Assembly (NCBI GenBank): GCA_910586515.1
Contig: CAJUGL010000007.1
Span: forward strand, 71,111-87,394
Reading direction: 5' to 3'
From: an uncultured Acetatifactor sp.
GTDB lineage: Bacteria > Bacillota > Clostridia > Lachnospirales > Lachnospiraceae
DNA length: 16,284 bases
The position numbers were made by a program, and so were the translations under genes. Below the pieces are notes generated by a model, which saw only the letters and a program-made list of their open reading frames with translations, did not search any database and was not told where the DNA came from. Below are positions 1 to 7,129 of this stretch, one piece after another; within the stretch, counting starts at the first letter, position 1; every line of letters begins with the position of its first letter.

Positions 1-2
1 CG

Positions 3-77
3 GGCGACAATTCTATGCCTAAACCGCCCCGAACGAACATCGGCGGAACTCCAAATAAGAAAGGAAACCTAACATGA
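3..77 (+). CDS. C-terminal tail of an upstream gene (partial)
   Basis: The third reading frame is open from the window edge to a TGA at 75-77. That stop overlaps the ATG of the next gene in an ATGA arrangement, typical of translationally coupled gene pairs. Only about 24 residues are visible (a polar tail ending in GNLT) and they match no family I recognise. Because half-size ABC exporters of this kind are commonly encoded as adjacent pairs, the likely identity is the partner ABC exporter subunit; this is inference. The other two forward frames also stop before the ATG (a TAA at 20-22 and a TAA at 70-72), so the choice of frame rests only on the ATGA overlap. Confidence 0.35.
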   Translation, partial: GDNSMPKPPRTNIGGTPNKKGNLT

Positions 78-1900
78 AATTTTCAGAACATATTCAGCTG
101 CTCAACCGCTCCATCCGTTATCTTTTCTTCCTCAGCCGGACCCACATGATCTGCCTGACCCTCAGCAGCATCCTGAACAACCTGCTGCCCTACATCCCCA
201 TCTATTTCTCCGCAAAACTGTTGGATGCGCTCTATGAGGGACGGCCCACGGAACAGCTCCTGCTCCTTGTCCTGTTCACGGTTGGAAGTGTATTTTTGCT
301 CAGTGTGACGAACACCTGGCTGTCCTCGGTTCGGAGCCAGGCCACCAACGAAATGTATCGGAACCAGAACTGGGAGATGTCGGAGAAAGCCATGCATATG
401 GCCTACGCCTCTGTGGAGGATCCTGATGTGGCCCTTCTCCGTTCCCGGATCGCCATGGAATCCCAGACAGGGTACAATCTGTGGAGACTTGTCTTCTGCA
501 CAGACTCCCTGATTTCGAACCTGACCAGAATCCTCATGTCCCTCTCCCTGACCATGTCCTTCTTCTTCCTGGAATCGGTTCCCGTTTCCGGAAAACTGGT
601 TCTTGTGGGCGGTATCCTGCTGACTACGGCAGTGGTGGTCTTCACAAGCAGAAAAACAGAGGAACTCACTGACCGTTTCTACAGCGGCTGTGTCCGGGCC
701 AATCTCTTCTATGATAAATATGACAGCTATGCGCAGCATTACAGCAGCGGCAAGGACATCCGGATCTATGACATGGCAGAGGGGCTGCTGACACTGAACA
801 GGCAGGAATTGCGATCCATCAATGAAAAGAAGGCCTCTCTGAACCTGAAGTCCGCCGCATTGACCTCTGCGGAGCAGATCCTCAGCCACGTTCTGCGGTT
901 CTGTGTCTACCTGATCCTGATCCGGGCGGCGCTTTCCGGGGGAATCTCCGTCGGTTCCATCGCCCGTTATGTATCCTGTGTCATGCTGCTGATCGGAGCC
1001 GCCTCGGATTGCTGTGCAAATATGCAGCGCCTCTTTGCCAACAATCCTTACATGAAACGCTTCTTTTCCCTCCTGGATATCCCCAATCCCATGTACCAGG
1101 GTTCTCTGACTGTGGAAAAGCGGGATGACAATGAATACTATGTGGAATTTCGTGATGTTTCCTTCCGCTATCCCAATACGGAGGCCTACGCTCTGCGCCA
1201 TGTAAACCTGAAATTTAAAGTGGGAGAAAAACTGGCCGTCGTAGGAGAGAACGGCAGCGGCAAGACCACCTTCATCAAGCTGATGTGCCGTCTGTACGAT
1301 CCAACGGAAGGAGAAATCCTCTTAAACGGCGTCAATATCAAGAAATACGACTACAACGAATACATGTCCATCTTCTCCGTGGTGTTCCAGGATTTCCGGC
1401 TTTTTGCCTTCCGTCTGGGCGAAAATGTAGCCGCCGGACCGGAATACGACAGAGAAAAAGCAACGCAGGCGCTGAACCAGTCGGGCCTTGAGGAGCGCCT
1501 GGCCGCCATGCCGGAAGGGACGGACAGCTACCTGTACAAAGACTTCGACAGCAGCGGCATCGAAATCTCCGGCGGCGAAGCCCAGAAAATCGCCCTGGCC
1601 AGAGCACTGTACAAGGATGCGCCCTTCCTGATCCTGGATGAGCCTACCGCCGCCCTGGACCCTGTGTCCGAATACGAGATCTACAGCAGCTTCAACGCCA
1701 TTGCCGGGGACAAAACCGCCATCTACATCAGCCACCGCCTGGCCTCCTGCCGGTTCTGCGACAAGATCATGGTCTTTGACAACGGGCAGATTGTCCAGAA
1801 AGGCACCCACAACAGCCTCATCGCCGACGCCTGCGGGAAATATCATGCGCTGTGGCACGCCCAGGCACAATACTATACCATAGAAAACTGCAATTCCTAA
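74..1900 (+). CDS. ABC exporter, fused membrane and ATP-binding domains
   Basis: This is a 608-residue half-transporter of the ABC exporter type, which uses ATP to move a substrate out of the cytoplasmic membrane. Residues 1-330 hold about six hydrophobic segments (for example around 25-50, 62-82, 150-190 and 268-310). The C-terminal nucleotide-binding domain is complete: Walker A GENGSGKTT (391-399), Q-loop glutamine at 439, signature ISGGE (498-502), Walker B FLILDEP (518-524) and H-loop histidine at 554. All catalytic residues are present, so it should be active. The ATG at 74 follows AAGGAAA and overlaps a preceding TGA, suggesting coupling to an upstream partner. The substrate cannot be read from sequence. 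It points away from the acyl-ligase operon, and an export role for that product is only a possibility. Confidence 0.93.
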   Translation: MKFSEHIQLLNRSIRYLFFLSRTHMICLTLSSILNNLLPYIPIYFSAKLLDALYEGRPTEQLLLLVLFTVGSVFLLSVTNTWLSSVRSQATNEMYRNQNWEMSEKAMHMAYASVEDPDVALLRSRIAMESQTGYNLWRLVFCTDSLISNLTRILMSLSLTMSFFFLESVPVSGKLVLVGGILLTTAVVVFTSRKTEELTDRFYSGCVRANLFYDKYDSYAQHYSSGKDIRIYDMAEGLLTLNRQELRSINEKKASLNLKSAALTSAEQILSHVLRFCVYLILIRAALSGGISVGSIARYVSCVMLLIGAASDCCANMQRLFANNPYMKRFFSLLDIPNPMYQGSLTVEKRDDNEYYVEFRDVSFRYPNTEAYALRHVNLKFKVGEKLAVVGENGSGKTTFIKLMCRLYDPTEGEILLNGVNIKKYDYNEYMSIFSVVFQDFRLFAFRLGENVAAGPEYDREKATQALNQSGLEERLAAMPEGTDSYLYKDFDSSGIEISGGEAQKIALARALYKDAPFLILDEPTAALDPVSEYEIYSSFNAIAGDKTAIYISHRLASCRFCDKIMVFDNGQIVQKGTHNSLIADACGKYHALWHAQAQYYTIENCNS

Positions 1901-1988
1901 ACCACAGTTCCCAAGTATGTCGGGAAATTACTTTCCAGCAGACGGGGAAGGCATTTTCACCCCCTCTGACATCCCCCGGACATTCGCT

Positions 1989-2020
1989 CCCCTTCCCCGC
2001 CTTCTGCCCTGGGGAGGGGG
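1989..2020. repeat. GC-rich inverted repeat, 10-bp arms
   Basis: The arms CCCCTTCCCC (1989-1998) and GGGGAGGGGG (2011-2020) pair around a 12-base loop, with one G-U pair. The hairpin lies about 90 bases after the ABC gene. Neither strand shows a T-run after the stem, so it is not a textbook intrinsic terminator, although it may still stop or stabilise a transcript. The rest of the 1901-2037 spacer shows nothing else I can support. Confidence 0.4.
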
Positions 2021-2037
2021 ATGCCTGAACATTCCTG

Positions 2038-2167
2038 CCGCTCATTGTCCGGGCTTCCTTCTGCGGAACTGCCTGCCACGTATTGCCTAAGGTTCCTCTT
2101 GGGAACTGCCTGCCGCTTATTGCCCGCATTTCGTTCTGCGGAACTTCCTACCGCTCATTGTCCGGAC
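2038..2167. repeat. Three imperfect 37-38-bp tandem repeats plus partial fourth
   Basis: The units are 2038-2075, 2076-2112 and 2113-2150, with a partial fourth from 2151 to about 2167. Each begins CCGCTCATTG or a close variant (CCACGTATTG, CCGCTTATTG) and carries a short TTCC...GGAA inverted repeat in its middle; the second unit has GTTCC-TCTTG-GGAAC. The fourth unit forms the last codons of the small minus-strand gene, whose TAG stop falls on the third-fourth junction. On the minus strand the three full units would therefore form a 3' untranslated tail of small hairpins. The units are contiguous with no unique spacers. Confidence 0.8.
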
Positions 2168-2369
2168 GGCCCGCATTTGTGTCCGTGTAACAGTCCAGAA
2201 GCCCCACAGTCTCGTTGGCCGGACGGCCATACATATTGCAGCATTTGTGGGACACCTCTCCGCCGCCGCTTTTCTCCTCATCCATCTCCACACTCATGCG
2301 CACTACCCCCATCCGGGTCTCTTCATCCAGATGCCTTAAGATATCCTCAATCAGTTTTTCGTTATCCAT
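2148..2369 (-). CDS. Small Cys-containing protein of unknown function, 73 residues
   Basis: I do not recognise a named family. The chosen ATG at 2369 sits 5 bases behind GGAGGAAGG, a very strong ribosome binding site; the frame stays open upstream but those codons look non-coding. The N-terminal half (MDNEKLIEDILRHLDEET) looks helical and acidic. The C-terminal half holds a CC pair and one further Cys, with two copies of a GRPxNE motif (GRPANE, GRPDNE) about 18 residues apart. No signal peptide or membrane segment is seen. The last codons are part of the neighbouring tandem repeat, so the C-terminus may have been extended or cut by repeat change. It is divergent from the EamA transporter gene. 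Confidence 0.6.
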   Translation of the reverse strand: MDNEKLIEDILRHLDEETRMGVVRMSVEMDEEKSGGGEVSHKCCNMYGRPANETVGLLDCYTDTNAGRPDNER

Positions 2370-2438
2370 TGCCTTCCTCCTCGTATAATTGCGTTTTTCT
2401 ATTTTGCAAAAAGAACACATGTTCATCTGCATTGCCCC

Positions 2439-2467
2439 TTGTGCCGGGCGCCTTTCATTGGTATAAT
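2439..2467 (+). promoter_or_regulatory. Probable sigma-A promoter of the EamA/YciI pair
   Basis: There is a perfect -10 TATAAT at 2462-2467, preceded at 17 bases by TTGTGC (2439-2444), a weak -35 matching only TTG. It lies 65 bases upstream of the EamA start. The strong -10 and ideal spacing support it; the poor -35 lowers certainty. Confidence 0.5.
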
Positions 2468-2532
2468 CAAACCGTATCTTTTCTATCCTACAGATTATGG
2501 TATATTTTTTCATTTGTCAAGGAGGTATCAAA

Positions 2533-3417
2533 ATGGAACAGAATATCCGGAAGGGAATCGCCTTCGCCCTGCTTGCCGCCGCACTGTACGCAGTCAACGC
2601 GCCCTTTTCCAAACTGCTGCTCTCCTTCATGCCCGCCACGCTGATGGCCGGTTTTCTCTACATAGGGGCAGGACTGGGAATGCTGCTTCTGGCCCTTATC
2701 CGGAAAATGGAAAAATCGCAGAAGAAAGAATCCGGTCTGACCAGAAAGGAACTGCCCTACACCATTGCCATGATTCTTCTGGATATAGCAGCCCCCATCT
2801 GCCTCCTTTTCGGGCTGAACGCCACCACTGCGGCGAACGCCTCCCTGCTGAACAATTTTGAGATCGTGGCCACGGCCCTCATAGCCCTGTTGGTTTTCAA
2901 GGAAAAAATCAGTCCCCGGCTGTGGCTTGGAATCCTGTTCGTCACCCTCTCCTGCGCCATACTGTCCTTTGAGGATCTGTCCAGTCTGCAGTTTTCCTAC
3001 GGTTCCCTTCTTGTGCTTCTGGCCGCTGTCTGCTGGGGATTTGAAAATAACTGCACCAGAAAACTGTCCTCCCGGGATCCGCTGCAGATCGTTCTGCTGA
3101 AGGGCATTTTCTCGGGGCTCGGCTCTGTTATCATCGGGCTGTGCATCGGAGAACGCATCGCCGTTTACTGGAGCGTGCCCGCAGTGTTGGGGGTTGGCTT
3201 TGTGGCTTATGGGCTGAGCATCTATTTCTATGTGTACGCCCAACGCCTTCTGGGCGCCGCGCGGACAAGCGCCTACTATGCGGTTGCGCCGTTTATCGCC
3301 GCACTTCTCTCCCTGGCCATTTTCCGTGAACTGCCCTCCTCCGCTTATTTTGCCGCCCTTTTCTTTATGGGGATCGGGGCCTGGCTTTCGTCTCAGGATA
3401 AACCGCTTCTGCAATAA
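2533..3417 (+). CDS. EamA/DMT-family transporter
   Basis: This 294-residue integral membrane protein belongs to the drug/metabolite transporter superfamily. About ten hydrophobic helices are arranged as two EamA-like halves, the first around residues 5-135 and the second around 155-285. The conserved pattern of small residues and an NNFEIV...ALIALLVFKEK stretch closing the first half are typical of the family. Members export or import metabolites such as amino acids, but the substrate cannot be told here. The start is ATG 2533, which follows AAGGAGG by 7 bases; an upstream in-frame ATG at 2497 lacks a site and would precede the Shine-Dalgarno. The YciI-like gene follows after 30 bases, so the two are probably co-transcribed. 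Confidence 0.9.
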   Translation: MEQNIRKGIAFALLAAALYAVNAPFSKLLLSFMPATLMAGFLYIGAGLGMLLLALIRKMEKSQKKESGLTRKELPYTIAMILLDIAAPICLLFGLNATTAANASLLNNFEIVATALIALLVFKEKISPRLWLGILFVTLSCAILSFEDLSSLQFSYGSLLVLLAAVCWGFENNCTRKLSSRDPLQIVLLKGIFSGLGSVIIGLCIGERIAVYWSVPAVLGVGFVAYGLSIYFYVYAQRLLGAARTSAYYAVAPFIAALLSLAIFRELPSSAYFAALFFMGIGAWLSSQDKPLLQ

Positions 3418-3447
3418 TGCTGATGTAAATGTAAAGGAGAAAATCTT

Positions 3448-3747
3448 ATGGAAAAATTAATGTACATGATGATGATTGAGAAAAGCAAGACCTACAATAA
3501 AATCACAAAACAGGTAGTTACGGAACACGTTGAGAACATAAGAAAACTGGACGATGCGGGAAAACTGGAAATCTGCGGTGTCTTTAAAGGTTATCCGGGA
3601 ATGGCAGGTATGTATATCCTGAAAACAGAGAGCCGTGAAGAAGCAGAGGAAATCTGCAAGGCAGAGCCGTTGGTTATGGGAGGATATGCAAACTACAAAT
3701 TAGTCGGTCTGCAGATTGCAAATCGGGAAAATAATTACCTGCTGTAA
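3448..3747 (+). CDS. YciI-like (YCII domain) protein
   Basis: A 99-residue soluble protein with the ferredoxin-like YCII fold. It has an N-terminal beta strand (LMYMMMIEKS), then the TEHVENIRKLDDAGKLEICGVF block, whose His and GKL-x-x-x-G pattern is typical. The later SREEAEEICKAEPLVMGG segment matches the family's 'eeA...DPf...G' motif, with Glu in place of the usual Asp. YCII proteins are small and mostly of unknown enzymatic role. AAAGGAG lies 7 bases before ATG 3448. The gene is 30 bases behind the EamA transporter and probably in its transcript. No T-rich terminator is seen downstream on this strand; the hairpin at 3779-3814 belongs to the opposing operon. Confidence 0.85.
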   Translation: MEKLMYMMMIEKSKTYNKITKQVVTEHVENIRKLDDAGKLEICGVFKGYPGMAGMYILKTESREEAEEICKAEPLVMGGYANYKLVGLQIANRENNYLL

Positions 3748-3773
3748 TTGCGGCATAGAACAACACTGAGGGC

Positions 3774-3814
3774 AAAAAACTTCCTGCCAGACAAAAGTAT
3801 GCCTGACAGGAAGT
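3774..3814 (-). terminator. Intrinsic terminator of the acyl-ligase operon
   Basis: Arms ACTTCCTG (3779-3786) and CAGGAAGT (3807-3814) pair perfectly, with CAG/CTG extending the stem past one unpaired base on each side. On the minus strand the stem is followed directly by six T (A run 3774-3779). It lies 8 bases after the ligase stop codon. The plus strand lacks a T-run, so termination should be one-directional. Confidence 0.88.
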
Positions 3815-3821
3815 CCTGCAA

Positions 3822-5372
3822 TCAAAATCTCTTGATCTTCTTTGTGGTATTCTTCTCAAACTCCACATCCCGCAGTTTTAATTTAAATACCCGCTTATAG
3901 AGGGGCGCGGTCTCGTTATAGGCATCAATGACAGACTGAAGCTCAGCCTGCAGATCCTTAATCTTTTTCTTGGCCGCATATTCCAGATCCGGGAAGATCT
4001 CCGCCTCAATAACCCCCTGGCTGTCCCGCACCAGAACTTCCTGAACCAGGCGGTTTGCCGCCAGTTTGTTCTCGATTTCCTCAGGGGACACATTCTCGCC
4101 GTTGGGGGTGATGATCAGGTTTTTCCTGCGTCCTGTAAGGAACAGGAAACCGTCCTGGTCCACATATCCCAGGTCTCCGGTTTTCAGCCAGCCGTCCTCC
4201 AGAGTCTGAGCTGTCTCCTCCGGCATTTTGTAATACCCCTGCATGACACTGGTTCCCTTTACCCAGATTTCCTCATCCACAATCTTCACCTGGCAGTTGG
4301 GCATGCATTTGCCGATGGAACCTGCTTTCTGGGCGCTGTCGCAGTTGGTGCTGATCACGGGAGCGCACTCCGTCATGCCGTAGCCCTGGAGAATATTGAT
4401 GCCGTATTTGCGGAACAGGTCAATATAGGAAGGGTTTAAGTATGCGCCGCCGCTGCAGACGGTGTGGAACTGCTTTCCGAAAACCTTTGCCTTCACAAGA
4501 GGTGCCGGAATGAAGGAAACTTCTTCCAGTTTTTTCGCCAGGGTTTCCACCATCAGGGGCACCATGAGAATCATGTTGGGCTCGAAAAGCTTGATGTTTT
4601 TCGCCACCCGCAGCAGGGAGTCATTGATGCAGATAACGGCTCCCACGGAGGTTCCCTTAAGTATGTCCATGCTCAGGCAGTAGGCATGGTGTATGGGCAG
4701 CACGCTCATGAGCACTGTCCCCGGCTCATATCCCATGTCCAGGGCTGTGGCATTCTCCGCCAGGTTCCTGTGGGTCAGCATTACGCCCTTGCTCTTTCCC
4801 GTTGTGCCCGAAGTGAACATTATGGTTGCCAGGTCTTCGGGAGAGGGCACATATTCTTTGCCCTCTTCTCCCGCAGCAGCCGCCTTATTCAGAAGCGTCT
4901 GCAGGAACAGAGCGCCCGGAACCCCGCTGCCCTCCTCCATGGCGATGAGATGCTTCAGTCCGGAACACTTCTCCGCCGCCATCCCTGCCACATTCTCCTT
5001 GCTGCCATCATACACCAGAGTCGTCACGTCCGCCCTGTCAATGAGTTCGCACAGGTCCTCCGCCGGAAGGTTTGCATCCAGGGGCACAGCCACGCTGCCG
5101 CCGTTTACGATGCCATAGTAGCTGACAATCCATCCGTAGGAAGTGGCGCCCACAATGGCGATATGCTTTCCCTGCTCTCCCAGTTCCGCCAATGCCCCGG
5201 AGAAATGCCTGCTGTCCTCCCACAGCCGGGTGTAAGTCTTTGCCTCGATCTTTGTCTCCTTTTTGCCACCCTGGCCGGCGTCCTTTACCTTATATCTGAT
5301 GGCGTCCCGGCTGCCGTAGGCCTCCTGTGCCTTTTCCAGAAGTTCATAAATCGTACTGCGCAATTCGTTCAT
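3822..5372 (-). CDS. AMP-dependent acyl ligase (acyl-ACP or acyl-CoA synthetase)
   Basis: This 516-residue ANL-superfamily adenylating enzyme activates a carboxylic acid as acyl-AMP and transfers it to a thiol; the adjacent carrier protein suggests ACP loading rather than CoA. The motifs are intact: P-loop TSGTTGKSKG (187-196), YGMTE (331-335), TGD (398-400), the hinge/RKNLI region (415-420) and the C-terminal lysine in TTKKIKR (511 or 512). No fused carrier or thioesterase domain is present, so this is a stand-alone A domain. The start is ATG 5372, which follows GGGAGGAAAG; upstream in-frame codons to 5447 read as GC-rich non-coding sequence. It is the last gene of the operon, separated from the ACP gene by 114 bases that include a strong hairpin. 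The substrate is likely a fatty or aryl acid but is not predictable by eye. Confidence 0.93.
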   Translation of the reverse strand: MNELRSTIYELLEKAQEAYGSRDAIRYKVKDAGQGGKKETKIEAKTYTRLWEDSRHFSGALAELGEQGKHIAIVGATSYGWIVSYYGIVNGGSVAVPLDANLPAEDLCELIDRADVTTLVYDGSKENVAGMAAEKCSGLKHLIAMEEGSGVPGALFLQTLLNKAAAAGEEGKEYVPSPEDLATIMFTSGTTGKSKGVMLTHRNLAENATALDMGYEPGTVLMSVLPIHHAYCLSMDILKGTSVGAVICINDSLLRVAKNIKLFEPNMILMVPLMVETLAKKLEEVSFIPAPLVKAKVFGKQFHTVCSGGAYLNPSYIDLFRKYGINILQGYGMTECAPVISTNCDSAQKAGSIGKCMPNCQVKIVDEEIWVKGTSVMQGYYKMPEETAQTLEDGWLKTGDLGYVDQDGFLFLTGRRKNLIITPNGENVSPEEIENKLAANRLVQEVLVRDSQGVIEAEIFPDLEYAAKKKIKDLQAELQSVIDAYNETAPLYKRVFKLKLRDVEFEKNTTKKIKRF

Positions 5373-5396
5373 CTGCTCTTTCCTCCCCATTTGCCG

Positions 5397-5444
5397 CCGG
5401 GGTGTTTTCCCCCGGGGAATGCGCTTCCCCGAAAACCGCCCCGG
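5397..5444 (-). promoter_or_regulatory. Strong hairpin between ACP and ligase genes
   Basis: This is a nested inverted repeat. The outer arms CCGGGG (5397-5402) and GTTTTC (5404-5409) pair with CCCCGG (5439-5444) and GAAAAC (5431-5436). The inner arms GGGGAA (5414-5419) and TTCCCC (5425-5430) close on a five-base loop. It sits just upstream of the ligase ribosome binding site, with no T-run, so it is more likely an RNA-processing or mRNA-stability element, or a partial attenuator, than a full terminator. The function is inferred. Confidence 0.5.
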
Positions 5445-5486
5445 CAACCATGCGCTGTTTTACCGCCCTTCCCTGCCCGGCATGTC

Positions 5487-5711
5487 CTAAGCCAGTTCTG
5501 ACAGATAGTCGCAGGCCTCCTGCACCGTGCGGATATTGGCTGCCTTCTCCGCATCAATCTCTACATCCAGTACATCCTCCACCTCGCCAAGCATGCTCAT
5601 AAAATCAAAGGAGGTGAATCCCAGATCTTCAATAAACCTGGATTCCGGCCTGATATCTTCCTTTTTTACTTCAACGTAATTTACAATAATTTCTGTCAAT
5701 TGATCAAACAT
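5487..5711 (-). CDS. Acyl carrier protein
   Basis: A 74-residue acidic carrier protein of typical ACP length. The phosphopantetheine attachment site is the Ser at residue 34 in EDLGFTSFDF, which corresponds to the DSL motif of classical ACPs; Thr-Ser-Phe is a variant more common in dedicated pathways than in housekeeping AcpP. Four helices are predicted by eye. AAAGGA lies just ahead of ATG 5711. It lies between the condensation-domain gene (14 bases upstream) and the ligase gene, so its job is probably to carry the acyl group from the ligase to the condensation enzyme. The phosphopantetheinyl transferase that would activate it is not in this window. Confidence 0.93.
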   Translation of the reverse strand: MFDQLTEIIVNYVEVKKEDIRPESRFIEDLGFTSFDFMSMLGEVEDVLDVEIDAEKAANIRTVQEACDYLSELA

Positions 5712-5725
5712 TTTATTATCCTTTC

Positions 5726-7129
5726 TTAAATCAGTTTCATGATATCGCCAATCTTCATATTGGGGCTCTCCACGCCCTTGAACATAATCTTACAGATGTA
5801 GTAGTAAAAATATTCCAACTGCTCTTTGGTGTAGGCCTTGGTCTGATGCTCAAAGCTGAAGTCCAGACCATTATCCTCCGCCCGGTGCATCACAGTGAGG
5901 TACAGGCCGTCGGAATAATAGCCGTTGCAGTATCTCTTGGTCTTGTACCGGATGCCCCCCAGGTCCGTGAGTCCTTTTTCCCGCAGGGTGGCAGGCTGAT
6001 AGGTCAGGGAAACGGTCTCGTAGCCCATTCCCCTGGGCGGGTTATAGAGCTCCCCCCTGTAGCCAAGATACTCTGCCGGATTGAAATTCACATAGCGGAA
6101 TACTTCATTCTGCTTGTCCCTGATCTCATGGATTCCCTCCAGGAAGGTCCTCTCCTCAGACAGAACCGTCCGGAAAGGGAAACAGTGAATCCGGGTTCCT
6201 CCTGACTTTTTCTCCTGAAGGGTGGCCCTGCGGGCATAGGCAATCTGCATGGACACATCATCGCAGTGATTCAGTTTCTGAAGGCATGTGCGGATCCCCA
6301 TGATAAGCAGGCACTGCAGGGACACATGCTGCTGTTCGCAGAAGGCCATCAGCCGTCTGGTGGGTTCCTCCTCCAGATGGAAAATGTCTATGGCCGCCGC
6401 AAAGCTGTCCGATCCGGTAGGCGCCGCCCGAAGGTTGGGATTGCCTGTGGCCGCCCTTGCTTCCTCCAGTTTACCCGGTCCCTGGATTCCGTTGTAAATC
6501 GGCTCCGATTCCTCGATAAGCCTGCGGAAATATGCCCGGTCCCTGGCCTGTGCCTTGCTGCCCGCCTCATAGGCCAGATCTTTCTCCACCTGTTCCGTGT
6601 AGGAGCGCATGTCTGCCGGATAGGGAATCCCTTCAAAATTGGCGTTACAGTACAGTTCGATTACATCCTTCAGGAACCCGATCAGGGACTGGGCATCCAG
6701 AAATCTGTGGTCTCCCACCAGGAACATGCCCTGGAAATTGTCCGGGGTGCGAATGATCACGACCCGGTTCATGGGAGCGTCTTCCTTGTCAAACGGAATA
6801 CGGGTCCACTCCGTCATCCGGCTTTCCGCCTCCTCCATGGTCATTCCGGTGAAATCCACGTACTCAATCTCCCGGTCTTCCTTTTCTGCGATATACTGAT
6901 ACCATTCCTGCTCTTTTTTGTCATAGGCAAGCCTGGCCCGCATGGACTCGCACCTTTCATAGGCCTTGTAAATCGCCTTCCGCAGCTCGTCCAGATTGAG
7001 CTCGAATTCGATTGTCAGGCTTGTTCCCACGTTCAGTATTTCTTTTCCCGGGCTGTACTGCGCATAATAATTGTGAAATTTCTGCGCTACCGTCAGCGGA
7101 TACACCTTATAACCTTTTCTTGTCTTCAT
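5726..7129 (-). CDS. Stand-alone condensation-domain-like acyltransferase
   Basis: This 467-residue protein has the length and layout of one NRPS condensation domain (chloramphenicol acetyltransferase-like fold, also seen in PapA and wax-ester enzymes). The active-site motif HHxxxDG appears as DHRFLDA (140-146): the second, catalytic His (141) and the structural Asp (145) are kept, the first His is Asp and the Gly is Ala. The N-terminal YPLTVAQKFHNYYAQ and the C-terminal LDFSFEHQTKAYTKEQLEYF block fit the fold. It would transfer an acyl group from the ACP to an amine or alcohol acceptor, which cannot be identified. Its ATG shares one base with the TAA of the hydrolase gene (TAATG), so the two are translationally coupled. 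GGGAAGGGAG is the likely ribosome binding site. Confidence 0.8.
   Translation of the reverse strand: MKTRKGYKVYPLTVAQKFHNYYAQYSPGKEILNVGTSLTIEFELNLDELRKAIYKAYERCESMRARLAYDKKEQEWYQYIAEKEDREIEYVDFTGMTMEEAESRMTEWTRIPFDKEDAPMNRVVIIRTPDNFQGMFLVGDHRFLDAQSLIGFLKDVIELYCNANFEGIPYPADMRSYTEQVEKDLAYEAGSKAQARDRAYFRRLIEESEPIYNGIQGPGKLEEARAATGNPNLRAAPTGSDSFAAAIDIFHLEEEPTRRLMAFCEQQHVSLQCLLIMGIRTCLQKLNHCDDVSMQIAYARRATLQEKKSGGTRIHCFPFRTVLSEERTFLEGIHEIRDKQNEVFRYVNFNPAEYLGYRGELYNPPRGMGYETVSLTYQPATLREKGLTDLGGIRYKTKRYCNGYYSDGLYLTVMHRAEDNGLDFSFEHQTKAYTKEQLEYFYYYICKIMFKGVESPNMKIGDIMKLI

Noticed and set aside
83..1201. Long antisense reading frame opposite the ABC gene
   Set aside because: It mirrors a gene with complete motifs, shows no family motif, and lacks a ribosome binding site. 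The same applies to long frames opposite the EamA gene (2488-3414), the ligase (4464-5501) and the condensation gene (6266-7234).
1989..2020. Intrinsic terminator of the ABC gene
   Set aside because: The stem is good but no T-run follows on either strand, so I list it only as an inverted repeat.
1818..2129. Minus-strand gene covering the tandem repeats
   Set aside because: It overlaps the end of the ABC gene, is low in complexity at its end (Arg run), and has no convincing ribosome binding site.
2038..2167. CRISPR array
   Set aside because: Units are contiguous and diverged, with no unique spacers and no cas genes.
2370..2513. Longer form of the small Cys protein
   Set aside because: The frame is open, but it would cover the EamA promoter and bypass the strong ribosome binding site at the inner ATG.
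5373..5447. N-terminal extension of the acyl ligase
   Set aside because: The extra 25 residues are Arg/Pro-rich, overlap the intercistronic hairpin and lack a ribosome binding site; the ATG at 5372 has an excellent one.
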